Assembly (NCBI GenBank): GCA_040385525.1
Contig: JAZKHE010000002.1
Location: forward strand, 806,001 to 870,000
Length of the DNA: 64,000 nucleotides
From: JAZKHE01 sp040385525
GTDB taxonomy: Bacteria; Bacteroidota; Bacteroidia; UBA4408
Direction of reading: 5' to 3'
The notes below the pieces were generated by a model that worked only from the letters and a program-made list of their open reading frames with translations, was not told the DNA's origin and searched no databases. Numbering within the stretch: position 1 is the stretch's first letter; each line of letters begins with the position of its first letter. This document shows positions 51,937 through 60,959 of this stretch, piece by piece. Position numbers and translations under genes: made by a program.

Positions 51937-53736
51937 TTAACTCTCCTTATTCCTTTTTCCAGCTTGTTGATACAAGTTAAAAATATCTCTGTAACGCAAA
52001 TAACCAATAATTACTCCTTCGTCTTCAATAGCTACTTTATCTACATCAAACATTACAATTACCTTCATTGCGCTACTTACTGGTAAATGAAAATTAATGC
52101 TTGGCACTTCTTTGTTAATGTGATTTTCTATTCCGCAGTTTTCAGTAATTGTTTCAATCACTTCGGGTTTAATTGTTCGTAAGCTTAGCATACCAACGTA
52201 TTGATTGTTTTCGTCAACCACAACAAAATCGCTTGAGTGCAAATTGGCTGCCAATTGTTGCAACTCTTTAAACTTTATATTTTTTGTAATGGTTGCAAAA
52301 TTTCTTGGTGTTTTAAATTGTTCCGAAATATTTACAGCATCTAATAAATCTACTTGCATATCCCAAGTGTGTGCCGGACTTTTAAAACGATTTTCAACCT
52401 GACTTTTATATAACGAAATACGTTTAGCCAAAATAAAAGTAAAAATAGAAACCAAAATTAGTTGAGGTAATAAAACGTAACTTCCTGTCATTTCGCAAAT
52501 CATAACAATGCCCGCTATAGGTGCGCTTGCAACGCCTGCATAAAATGCGCCCATACCAACCACAATGTACGATGCAACTCTAATATCGTATTGTGGCAAC
52601 ATTTGTTGAGCAAAAGTTCCTACGGCTGCACCAAGCATTCCGCCAACAAATAACGATGGGCCAAAAATCCCCGCAGAACCTCCAGAACCAATGGTTAATG
52701 TTGTTGAAACTATTTTTAAAAAAGCAATTAAAAGTAAACTACAAACTATCCAAAACTGACTATGGTAATTGCTAAAATAGTTTACCTCTTTTCCCATAAT
52801 TATATCTTCTAAAAAGTTTGCGCCAGTACCCGAAACTTCAAAAAAGAATAGAGATAATAAGCCAACTAATAGTCCGCCTATTGCAGGTTTAATAATGGGA
52901 TGAATTTTTATGGAAGCAATAAAAGAGCGTGCATCCTTAAAACCTTTCATAAATAAAAAACCAAAAACAAAACAAAGTATTCCTAAAATAATATAAAACC
53001 AAAGTTCAGGAACGTGTAATGTACTTAGTTCGCTTATTTTCATAAAGCTATCAGTACCAGTATAAAAAGTATAAATTAAGTATGCAGTAACCGACGATAA
53101 AAAAGCGGGAATTAAAGCATCACTTTCTAAATCTTCTTTATACACCATTTCAACAGCAGTAAGTGCGCCGCCTAGTGGAGCTTTAAATATGGCTCCTAAT
53201 CCAGCAGCAGTACCCGATAATAATAATGTTCTTCTAGCACGCGAACCTGCTTTTACAAAATTGGCAACTATAACACCTATGCCTGCTCCAACCTGAGAAA
53301 TTGGTCCTTCTTTACCACCACTACCTCCAGTGGATAAAGTAAATATGGTAGCAACCGATTTAAAAAATGGAACTTTAGCACTAATTTTCCCTTCATTATT
53401 GTGAAAAGCATTTATCATTTCATCAGTTCCCGTTCCTACTGAGTCTCTCGAAAAAAAGTAGGCTATAATTCCTGCAACTAGTCCACCAACAGCGGGTAAC
53501 ACTATTATTGTGATTGAATTTATAGGATTTGATAGGGCATTGCCCAATTTATCGTTTAAACTTAAATTATTTTCGTTGCTTGATGCGTAAAGCGTTTTAA
53601 CAAAATCTTCGGCTAAATGTAGCAAGTAACTAAAACCCATAGCAGCAATACCCGCAGCAACACCAACAATTACAGCGTATAAATATAAAGAAGAAAGGTT
53701 GTTTAAATGGAATTTACCTATTGTTATTTTTTTCAT
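51937..53736 (-). CDS. ClC-family chloride channel/transporter with CBS domains
   Basis: The 599-residue protein has the ClC selectivity-filter blocks GGSGGKEGP (about residues 135-143, containing the gating glutamate) and GSGGSAGIFGPSLFVGG (about 352-368). It also has AGLGAIFKAPLGGALTAVE. A cytoplasmic tail from about residue 470 holds two CBS domains (FVVVDENNQYVGMLSLRTI and later VAIEDEGVIIGYLRYRDI). It moves chloride, possibly with proton exchange, and the CBS pair may sense nucleotides. Confidence 0.94.
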   Translation of the reverse strand: MKKITIGKFHLNNLSSLYLYAVIVGVAAGIAAMGFSYLLHLAEDFVKTLYASSNENNLSLNDKLGNALSNPINSITIIVLPAVGGLVAGIIAYFFSRDSVGTGTDEMINAFHNNEGKISAKVPFFKSVATIFTLSTGGSGGKEGPISQVGAGIGVIVANFVKAGSRARRTLLLSGTAAGLGAIFKAPLGGALTAVEMVYKEDLESDALIPAFLSSVTAYLIYTFYTGTDSFMKISELSTLHVPELWFYIILGILCFVFGFLFMKGFKDARSFIASIKIHPIIKPAIGGLLVGLLSLFFFEVSGTGANFLEDIIMGKEVNYFSNYHSQFWIVCSLLLIAFLKIVSTTLTIGSGGSAGIFGPSLFVGGMLGAAVGTFAQQMLPQYDIRVASYIVVGMGAFYAGVASAPIAGIVMICEMTGSYVLLPQLILVSIFTFILAKRISLYKSQVENRFKSPAHTWDMQVDLLDAVNISEQFKTPRNFATITKNIKFKELQQLAANLHSSDFVVVDENNQYVGMLSLRTIKPEVIETITENCGIENHINKEVPSINFHLPVSSAMKVIVMFDVDKVAIEDEGVIIGYLRYRDIFNLYQQAGKRNKES

Positions 53737-53831
53737 ACGCTGGCAAAGATAATCATTCTAAAAAATAAATTTTTTGTGGATTTCTTTAGAAACTCTATAT
53801 TAGTAACTTAATTAAATAATTTTTTCTTCGT

Positions 53832-55307
53832 ATGTCTACAAATAATTCGTTGTTTAGAGTAAAACCAATTTCTGCTTTTGAAGCTGATATGAAAAAAAGT
53901 GAACTTAAAAGAGTTCTTGGAAAATGGAGTTTAACTGCTATAGGAATAGGTGCAATTATTGGCGGAGGTATTTTTGTGTTAACAGGTACAGGCGCTTATT
54001 TTCATGCAGGACCAGCTTTAGCTTTATCTTTTATAATTGCAGGAATAGCTTGTGTTTTTGCCGCTTTGTGTTATAGTGAGTTTGCAAGTATGATTCCCGT
54101 TGAAGGTTCAGCTTATGCATACGCTTACGGAACAATTGGTGAAATGTTCGCCTGGGTAATAGGTTGGGGATTAGTGTTAGAATACGGAATGGGTTCGATG
54201 ACTGTAGCCGTTAGTTGGAGCGGTTATTTTAATAAATTTCTCGGATTGTTGGGTATGAATCTACCTGATTATTTAACTCAAGACCCGGGTAGTTATTCTG
54301 GTACAGGTTTTTCAATGAATTTACCTGCAACTATTATTGTGTTATTAGTTACAGCATTGTTAGTTAGAGGAACAAAAGAAGCTGCGAAAGCAAATAACGT
54401 AATTGTTATAATAAAAGTAGCTGCTGTTTTGTTTGTTATTATTGTTGGTGCATTTTGCATTAATACCGCTAATTGGGTTCCTTTTATTCCTGATGAAACT
54501 ACTATTTTAGATCATGGTAAAGAGCGTTTTGTATATGGTTGGAACGGAATAATATCTGGAGCTGCTGCCATATTTTTTGCATACGTTGGATTTGATGCCG
54601 TTTCAACGCAAGCTGGCGAAGCAATAAATCCTAAAAAAGATGTTCCTTTTGCAATTATTACTTCATTGATGGTTTGTACAGCTTTATATATTGCTGTTTC
54701 ATTGGTGTTAACAGGAATGATGAATTATAAAGATTTCGATCCAATGGGGCAATACCCTAATGCAATAAAAGCGCCTGTTGCAATGGCGTTTGAAATTGCG
54801 GGAATGCCTTGGGCAGTTTTTATTATTACAATAGCTGCAACCGTTGGTTTAATATCTGTTTTGATGGTTATGATGTTAGGACAATCTAGAATATTTATGG
54901 GTATGTCAAAAGACGGATTAATTCCAAAATTCTTTTCTGAATTACATCCAGTAAATAAAACACCATATAAAAACACTGTTTTTTTAGGAGTAATAATTGC
55001 TTTAGTTGCTGGGTTTACTCCTATTAGTACATTAGCAGACATGACTAGTTTTGGTACTTTATTTGCATTTACAATGGTGTGTATTGCTGTTTGGTTATTA
55101 AGAGTTAAGCAACCTTCTCTGCAACGTAATTTTAAAGTTCCATTACTTCCTCTAGTTGCTGTTTCTGGTATTTTAATTAATACTTTTTTAATGATTAAAT
55201 TAGATATTAGCGCACAATTATTTTCTCTCGCTTGGTTAGCTTTGGGTATTATAGTGTACTTTGTTTACAGCAAAAGACACAGTAATTTAAATAAACCTCA
55301 AGAGTAA
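53832..55307 (+). CDS. APC-family amino acid permease (cationic amino acid transporter type)
   Basis: The 491-residue protein has about 12 membrane segments. The first contains GIGAIIGGGIFVLTGTGAYFHAGPAL (from about residue 36), the unwound glycine motif of the amino acid-polyamine-organocation superfamily, and CYSEFASMIPVEGSAYAYAYGTIGE is the classic CAT-like block that follows. It is the first of two tandem permeases separated by a terminator hairpin. The substrate is not determined. Confidence 0.92.
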   Translation: MSTNNSLFRVKPISAFEADMKKSELKRVLGKWSLTAIGIGAIIGGGIFVLTGTGAYFHAGPALALSFIIAGIACVFAALCYSEFASMIPVEGSAYAYAYGTIGEMFAWVIGWGLVLEYGMGSMTVAVSWSGYFNKFLGLLGMNLPDYLTQDPGSYSGTGFSMNLPATIIVLLVTALLVRGTKEAAKANNVIVIIKVAAVLFVIIVGAFCINTANWVPFIPDETTILDHGKERFVYGWNGIISGAAAIFFAYVGFDAVSTQAGEAINPKKDVPFAIITSLMVCTALYIAVSLVLTGMMNYKDFDPMGQYPNAIKAPVAMAFEIAGMPWAVFIITIAATVGLISVLMVMMLGQSRIFMGMSKDGLIPKFFSELHPVNKTPYKNTVFLGVIIALVAGFTPISTLADMTSFGTLFAFTMVCIAVWLLRVKQPSLQRNFKVPLLPLVAVSGILINTFLMIKLDISAQLFSLAWLALGIIVYFVYSKRHSNLNKPQE

Positions 55308-55324
55308 AAATTAAATTTATTTTC

Positions 55325-55356
55325 AAAAAGTCTTGTTCACCGAACAAGACTTTTTT
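55325..55356 (+). terminator. Perfect hairpin terminator between two permease genes
   Basis: AAAAAGTCTTGTTC (55325-55338) and GAACAAGACTTTTT form a 14-base perfect stem with the three-base loop ACC, followed by a T-run. The next gene's ATG is only 13 bases after the T-run, so that gene needs its own promoter or reads through. Confidence 0.9.
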
Positions 55357-55368
55357 ATTTATCCTTTT

Positions 55369-56820
55369 ATGGAAAAAGAAACCCAAAAATCATTTGTCCG
55401 TTCACTTTCGCTTTTAGATGCTACTTTATTGGTAACTGGCTCTATGATTGGTTCTGGTATTTTTATTGTGAGTGCCGATATTGCTCGTAATGTAGGTTCA
55501 GCAGGTTATTTATTATTGGTTTGGTTCGCATCTGGTTTGCTTACTTTGTTTGCTGCACTAAGCTACGGAGAGTTAGCTGGTATGATGCCAAATGCTGGCG
55601 GACAATATGTTTATATTCGTGAGGCCTATAATAAATTTACTGCTTTTTTGTATGGCTGGACAGTTTTTACAGTTATTCAAACAGGTGTAATTGCTGCTGT
55701 GGCAATGGCTTTTGCAACTTTTACAGCTCAACTGTTTCCTTTTTTTGATAAAACAAATGTGCTTTTTTCTATAGGTACTTATTCGTTTTCAACTACTCAA
55801 CTTTTAGCTATTGCCAGTATTTTTTTTCTTACTTATATCAATTCAAAAGGTATTAGTTACGGAAAATTAATTCAAATGGTTTTTACTTCTGCAAAACTTA
55901 TTGCGCTATTCGGACTAATTGCATTAGGTTTTTTTATTGGCTTTAATACCGATATTCTTTCTTTAAATTCAATTGACTTTTGGGAAGCAACGCAAACAAC
56001 AAATTCAGCAGATGTTTGGTCTACAACTCCTTTGTCTGGAGTAAGCTTATTATCAGCTCTTGGAGTGGCAATGATAGGCTCATTGTTTTCGAGCGACGCA
56101 TGGAATAATGTTACTTTTATTTCCGCAGAAATTAAAGACCCCGCCAAAAATTTACCACGTAGTTTATTTTTAGGAACTACAATTGTAACCATAATTTATA
56201 TTTTAGTTAATATAGTTTACCTAGGTATTATTCCTGTAAAAGGTGTTGCCGATGGGGCTGATGTAATGAGTAGAGGTTTGCAGTTTGCAACCAATGATAG
56301 AGTTGGTACAGCTGTTGCCGAAATTTTATTAGGAAGTTCTGCATCTGTGGTAATGGCAATATTAATAATGATGTCAACTTTTGGATGCAATAATGGATTA
56401 ATACTTTCTGGAGCAAGAGTTTATTACGCAATGGCAAACGATGGTTTGTTTTTTAAAAATGCTGGTAAATTAAATTCCAATGGAGTTCCTTCAAACGCAT
56501 TGTATTGGCAGGCTGTTTGGGCATCGGTATTGTGTTTGTCGGGCAGTTATGGCGCATTGTTAGATTATACTATTTTAGCTGCTTTAGCTTTTTACATTAT
56601 CACAATTTCGGGAATTTTTATTTTAAGAAAAAAACAACCAAATACACCTCGCCCTTACAAAGCAATAGGTTATCCTATAATTCCAATTGTATATTGTGTA
56701 GTTGCTTTTTTAATTTGTATTAACTTAATTATTTGCAAACCAGAAAATGCTTTGCCTTGTTTAGCTATTGTTTTTGCAGGTATTCCGGTTTATTTTTTAT
56801 ATAAAAAATACAATAACTAA
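55369..56820 (+). CDS. APC-family amino acid permease
   Basis: The 483-residue permease, starting at the ATG at 55369, has about 12 membrane segments with GSMIGSGIFIVSADIARNVGSAGYLL near residue 23 and SYGELAGMMPNAGGQYVYIREAY following. A frame open from 55333 runs through the terminator hairpin and is rejected as a start. Its pattern resembles the LAT-type/serine-threonine exchangers (L-type) more than the cationic type of its neighbour. The substrate is unknown. Confidence 0.92.
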   Translation: MEKETQKSFVRSLSLLDATLLVTGSMIGSGIFIVSADIARNVGSAGYLLLVWFASGLLTLFAALSYGELAGMMPNAGGQYVYIREAYNKFTAFLYGWTVFTVIQTGVIAAVAMAFATFTAQLFPFFDKTNVLFSIGTYSFSTTQLLAIASIFFLTYINSKGISYGKLIQMVFTSAKLIALFGLIALGFFIGFNTDILSLNSIDFWEATQTTNSADVWSTTPLSGVSLLSALGVAMIGSLFSSDAWNNVTFISAEIKDPAKNLPRSLFLGTTIVTIIYILVNIVYLGIIPVKGVADGADVMSRGLQFATNDRVGTAVAEILLGSSASVVMAILIMMSTFGCNNGLILSGARVYYAMANDGLFFKNAGKLNSNGVPSNALYWQAVWASVLCLSGSYGALLDYTILAALAFYIITISGIFILRKKQPNTPRPYKAIGYPIIPIVYCVVAFLICINLIICKPENALPCLAIVFAGIPVYFLYKKYNN

Positions 56821-56822
56821 AA

Positions 56823-57758
56823 ATGAAAAAACAGTTAAAAGAATATTTCTATTTTTCTAAATCAGAAAAAAGAGGAGTAGTTTTTTTGTCTGTTTTAATT
56901 GTACTTATTTTAATTTTAAAATATTTTTTATTCAATTTTATTACAACACCAACTGTTGATGATGCTTATGTAAATAAAATATTGGCGGAAAATAAAATCG
57001 ATTCATCACAAGTCATAAATGATGAAAACACGCATACGTTTAACGAGTCAGAAAGCCCTGTTTACAAAAGTAAAGAGCAAAAAAAACTTTTTTATTTTAA
57101 TCCAAATAAAGTTACTGCTTCAGAATTAAAACAATTAGGTTGTAGCGATAAATTAATTAAAACGTGGTTAAACTTCACTTCAAAAGGTGGCTTTTTTAAA
57201 ATTAAAACCGATGTTAAAAAAGTATATGGAATTTCAGCTAAATTTTATGCTAAAATAGAACCTTATATTTTAATTGAAACAAATAACGCTTCGTTTGCTT
57301 CAGAAAATAAAAATAATTCGCCAAGCAAAGCAGCCGATTTTTTAGAAAAAACAGAATCCAAAAAAACAATAGAACTAAATGCTGCAGACACTTTACAGCT
57401 AAAATATTTGCCTGGAATTGGTTCTAAATTTGCCGAGCGTATTGTAAATTATAGAAATAAATTAGGAGGATTTTTAAATAAAGAACAATTAAAAGAAGTA
57501 TTTGGTATCGATTCTATATTGTATAATAAAATTGAAAAACAAATTACCTTAAACGAAAATAGAGTTCGTAAAATTTCAATAAATACAGCTGAAGTTGCAC
57601 AACTAAAACAGCACCCATACTTTTCTTATAACATTGCCAATGCTATTGTTCAGTATAGAGACAGACATGGCAAATTCGCAAACATTAGCGATATCAAAAA
57701 AGTAGTGGTTGTTAACGAAAGTGTATTTAAAAAAATTATTCCGTATTTAAAATTGTAA
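56823..57758 (+). CDS. Helix-hairpin-helix (ComEA-like) membrane-anchored protein
   Basis: The 311-residue product begins with a basic stretch and one membrane segment (GVVFLSVLIVLILILKYFLF). Three helix-hairpin-helix repeats follow: NKVTASELKQLGCSDKLI, then ELNAADTLQLKYLPGIGSKFAERIVNYRNKLGGF (from about residue 180), then SINTAEVAQLKQHPYFSYNIANAIVQYR (from about 249). Such proteins bind DNA non-specifically and resemble ComEA receptors for DNA uptake. It starts 2 bases after the permease gene. A role in transformation is possible, but no other com genes are nearby. Confidence 0.85.
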   Translation: MKKQLKEYFYFSKSEKRGVVFLSVLIVLILILKYFLFNFITTPTVDDAYVNKILAENKIDSSQVINDENTHTFNESESPVYKSKEQKKLFYFNPNKVTASELKQLGCSDKLIKTWLNFTSKGGFFKIKTDVKKVYGISAKFYAKIEPYILIETNNASFASENKNNSPSKAADFLEKTESKKTIELNAADTLQLKYLPGIGSKFAERIVNYRNKLGGFLNKEQLKEVFGIDSILYNKIEKQITLNENRVRKISINTAEVAQLKQHPYFSYNIANAIVQYRDRHGKFANISDIKKVVVVNESVFKKIIPYLKL

Positions 57759-57761
57759 TTT

Positions 57762-58520
57762 TTAAATCGTAATAAGTTGGTTAATTAACGATTTAGCTAT
57801 CAATTGCGAAGTGTTAGATACATTTAGTTTTTTAATCATATTTTTTCTGTGTGTATCTACAGTTTCTTTGCTCAAGTGCAATTTATCTGCAATTTCTTTA
57901 CTACTTAAACCATCAATTAATAAATGCAACACTTTTTTTTCAGCTGGCGAAATAGTTTGTGTTTTTTCGTTTTGTTTTTCAAGATTCACTTCTACATCAC
58001 CCAAGTAGTTAAAACACAAAGATGGTTCTTTATCTTTTTTAAATGAATTAATGTTAGAGTATTTTTCAATCAATCTAAGTTCAAGCGGATTTTCACTTAC
58101 ACAAACTAAACTAACTTCTTTTTGCAATCGTAAATAATCACCATTTTTTTTTTGATAGCGTGCATCATATTTATATGTATATTTTCTTTTTTCGTTGTCT
58201 GTTAAATCGCTAAAATAAAGTAAAGCTATTTTTTCAAATTTGTTTATTATTGGTAAGTCTATTTCATGAATAGAAGTTGCAAAAAAATTAGCATTTAGTT
58301 CTTCTTTACTATAACCAAGTACTTCTTTATAATTACCATCAATATACTCTAACTCAAATGCTTTTGAATTATATATCGTTGTAAAACATCCACTACAGCA
58401 GCAGTTTTCATTTTCAACTACAATATCTTTCCAATTAATTTCCAAATGAGAGTTTTGATCTTTTTTCTTAAGAAAATTAATCCATGTTTGTTTTAAATTT
58501 TTGTAAACTTCTACTTGCAT
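57762..58520 (-). CDS. LuxR-type regulator with PAS-like sensor and CCCxxC cluster
   Basis: The C-terminal LuxR helix-turn-helix (about residues 188-248; SPAEKKVLHLLIDGLSSKEIADKLHLSKETVDTHRKNM) is intact. The N-terminal part resembles a PAS domain (FELEYIDGNYKEVLGYSKEELN) and is preceded by ENCCCSGC, with cysteines at 40, 41, 42 and 45. There is no response-regulator receiver domain. Small-ligand or redox/metal sensing through the cysteines is plausible. It is divergent from the GAF histidine kinase with a long operator-containing gap. Confidence 0.85.
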   Translation of the reverse strand: MQVEVYKNLKQTWINFLKKKDQNSHLEINWKDIVVENENCCCSGCFTTIYNSKAFELEYIDGNYKEVLGYSKEELNANFFATSIHEIDLPIINKFEKIALLYFSDLTDNEKRKYTYKYDARYQKKNGDYLRLQKEVSLVCVSENPLELRLIEKYSNINSFKKDKEPSLCFNYLGDVEVNLEKQNEKTQTISPAEKKVLHLLIDGLSSKEIADKLHLSKETVDTHRKNMIKKLNVSNTSQLIAKSLINQLITI

Positions 58521-58832
58521 AAACCAGGCACTAAAAACTAATTAATCTAAAACTTTTTTAATGTTGCGAATAACAATAAAAAAATGTTAAATAAACTTTC
58601 AATAAATGAAATTACCTATAAATAGTAGTAAAAAACAATGATAAATATCATTGTCTAAGTATTTAGACTTAGTATTTTATTCATTTTTAACAATTTATGT
58701 AAGTAAAAATGTAATAGCACTTTCACAGATTTACCCATAAATAGAATTGTTAAGCAAATGCTTTTAACCTAAATTGCATCGATCAAAAGTGTTAAAATAA
58801 AGACCAACTGAATTATACTAAAAACAAAATTT
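58521..58832. promoter_or_regulatory. Divergent control region with 20-base palindrome
   Basis: ACAATGATAAATATCATTGT at 58635-58654 is a perfect 9-2-9 inverted repeat. Next to it CTAAG (58655-58659) and CTTAG (58668-58672) form a second, shorter inverted pair. The region separates the LuxR gene from the GAF kinase gene and contains no coding frame, so these are candidate binding sites for the LuxR regulator or another factor. Confidence 0.55.
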
Positions 58833-60014
58833 ATGACCGAAACATTGGATTTAGTTAGAAAAAATGAAATAGACCATTACGAAATCTTGGACTCCGAACC
58901 CGAAGTTTCGTTTAATAATATTGTTAAGTTAGCATCAAAATTATTAGATGCTCCTTACGCACTAATATCTTTTGTTGACGATAGTCGTGTTTGGTTTAAA
59001 GCTCGCGTGGGTATTGAAGAAACTGAAATCGACAAAGAATACTCTATTTGTCACTTAGCCATTAATCAAGACGATGTTTGTGTTATTGAAGATATAACGC
59101 TTGACGATCGCACAAAAGATTTACCAATTTGCAAATCAAAATACAACATTAAATTTTATGCAGGCATACCAATTAAAAACAAAAATGGTATTAATCTCGG
59201 AATGCTTGTAATAATGGATACAAGACCACGATTGCTTGTAAAACGAGAAATCGAAATTTTAAAAGATTTATCGTATGCAACAATGAACCAATTAGAATTA
59301 AGATTGAGGTTGCGTTTAGCCGAAAAAGATAGAAATCAAAATACATTAATGTTAGCGCACGATGTTAAAAATTTTATATCAAACATACAAGCTGCAATAC
59401 CTATTCTTGTTGAAGCAAATCACAATTCAGATCAAAAATCATTTAACGAGTTAACAGGCTTACTTAAATCATTTGCAAATAAAAATGCAAATATTATAAA
59501 TCAATACATTGCAAAAGTTAAAGAAAGCGAATTTAAAATAGAACTTAATTTTCAAGAAGTAGATATAGTTAAAGTAATAAAAGAAGTAATTAAGAAAAAC
59601 ACACTAAACGCAAAATCAAAAAGCCAAATTATTGAATTTAATTCTTCTCAAAGCCAAGCTTGCTGTTTAGCCGATGAGCAAAAAATTACTGAAGCAATAG
59701 ATAATTTGGTAAACAACGCATTAAAATTTTCTCCTTTTAATAGCAAAATTCAAGTTGAATTAAAAGTCACACCAGCTAAAAAAATTCTAATTGAAGTAAT
59801 TGACGAAGGACCAGGAGTTACTATAGACGATTTAAGTAAAATGTTTCAAAAAAACGCTGTACTTTCTGCAAAACCAACGGGTAACGAAGTTTCAAGCGGA
59901 ATTGGTTTGTGGCTTACCAATCAAATTGTACAATCAAACGGAGGCAAAGTTTTCGCAAATAAAAATTGTAGTGGTCCAGGTTCAAAATTTAGTATAGAAT
60001 TAAATTGTATTTAA
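58833..60014 (+). CDS. GAF-domain histidine kinase
   Basis: The protein has 393 residues: an N-terminal GAF domain (about residues 20-155; SKLLDAPYALISFVDDSRVWFKARVGI) followed by a histidine-kinase core. The phospho-accepting histidine lies in LMLAHDVKNF (about residue 174), the N box is EAIDNLVNNALKFSP, and the G boxes are DEGPG and GIGLWLTNQI. There is no membrane segment, so it is a soluble sensor. No response regulator gene is adjacent, and the divergent LuxR-type protein lacks a receiver domain. Confidence 0.93.
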   Translation: MTETLDLVRKNEIDHYEILDSEPEVSFNNIVKLASKLLDAPYALISFVDDSRVWFKARVGIEETEIDKEYSICHLAINQDDVCVIEDITLDDRTKDLPICKSKYNIKFYAGIPIKNKNGINLGMLVIMDTRPRLLVKREIEILKDLSYATMNQLELRLRLRLAEKDRNQNTLMLAHDVKNFISNIQAAIPILVEANHNSDQKSFNELTGLLKSFANKNANIINQYIAKVKESEFKIELNFQEVDIVKVIKEVIKKNTLNAKSKSQIIEFNSSQSQACCLADEQKITEAIDNLVNNALKFSPFNSKIQVELKVTPAKKILIEVIDEGPGVTIDDLSKMFQKNAVLSAKPTGNEVSSGIGLWLTNQIVQSNGGKVFANKNCSGPGSKFSIELNCI

Positions 60015-60383
60015 TTTTTAAAACTTACCATAAAACTTTACGAATTAGTAAACACAGTAATTCAAGAAATGCAGGAGGGCATTACAAAACGCTAAGATGA
60101 GTTGCTTTGTGTTAAAGCATTCGTTTTGTCTTCACTTTTTTTGGTTTGTTGTTTAGTTAAGTTAAAGAATGCATAAGCAAGTTTATGACTGTTCAATTGC
60201 TTGTTATTTCGCATAATAAATCAGTTCCGTAGGAACGAACTATTGGTAGAAAATAACATAAATAAATAATCAAGCGCCGTAGGTGCGAAATATTTTAAAG
60301 CACACCATTTTCAAACATAAGATCAACAATAGACAAACCAAGTGTAGATTTATTTTTATATTGGTATCCCAAATAAAAATTAT
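60015..60383. repeat. Non-coding gap with two dispersed repeats
   Basis: Bases 60084-60148 match the ACAAAACG..GCATTCGTTTTGTCTT repeat at 46961-47032. Bases 60223-60290 match the element at 63357-63422; both begin AGTTCCGTAGGAACGAACTA and end with a second CCGTAGG hairpin (GCGCCGTAGGTGCG here, GCTCCGTAGGAGCG there). No gene is seen. Confidence 0.75.
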
Positions 60384-60920
60384 ATGCAAAATCTTCAGCA
60401 AGAAATCGATTTGTTAATTCGTAATGTGCCTGATTTTCCTAAGCCAGGAATCATGTTTAAAGACATTACACCAATATTATCCAACCAAGAGTTTTGCTCT
60501 AAAGTGGTTGATTTTTATACCGAACAATTTAAAGATAATTTACCCGATGCAATTGTAGGCATTGAGAGCAGAGGTTTTTTATTCGGAATGTTGTTGGCCA
60601 ACAAATGGCAAATTCCATTTGTGCCTATTCGCAAAGCAGGTAAATTACCACACAAAACAGTTTCGTTTAGTTACGACTTAGAATACGGTTCAGCTACTAT
60701 CGAAATTCATGAAGATGCACTAAAACCAAACTGGAAAGTTATGGTACACGACGATTTATTAGCAACAGGTGGTACGGCAATGGCTGCGTCTGAACTAATA
60801 AATAAATTAGGCGCTACAACACATTCATTTACTTTTTTGGTTAATTTGGAGTTCTTGCAAGGGGCTAAAAACTTATCAAAATATAGCAATAAAATAATAA
60901 GCGTAGCAAGCTATAGTTAA
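60384..60920 (+). CDS. apt: Adenine phosphoribosyltransferase
   Basis: The enzyme salvages adenine to AMP using phosphoribosyl diphosphate. The 178-residue protein shows VPDFPKPGIMFKDITPIL (about residues 15-32), the loop AIVGIESRGFLFG, and the PRPP-binding motif VMVHDDLLATGGTAMAA (about 118-134). The length is typical. Its location near the right housekeeping cluster suggests purine salvage unrelated to the urate operon. Confidence 0.95.
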   Translation: MQNLQQEIDLLIRNVPDFPKPGIMFKDITPILSNQEFCSKVVDFYTEQFKDNLPDAIVGIESRGFLFGMLLANKWQIPFVPIRKAGKLPHKTVSFSYDLEYGSATIEIHEDALKPNWKVMVHDDLLATGGTAMAASELINKLGATTHSFTFLVNLEFLQGAKNLSKYSNKIISVASYS

Positions 60921-60959
60921 ACCAAAACTTATATATTTGCACTTCAAAAAAATAGCACT

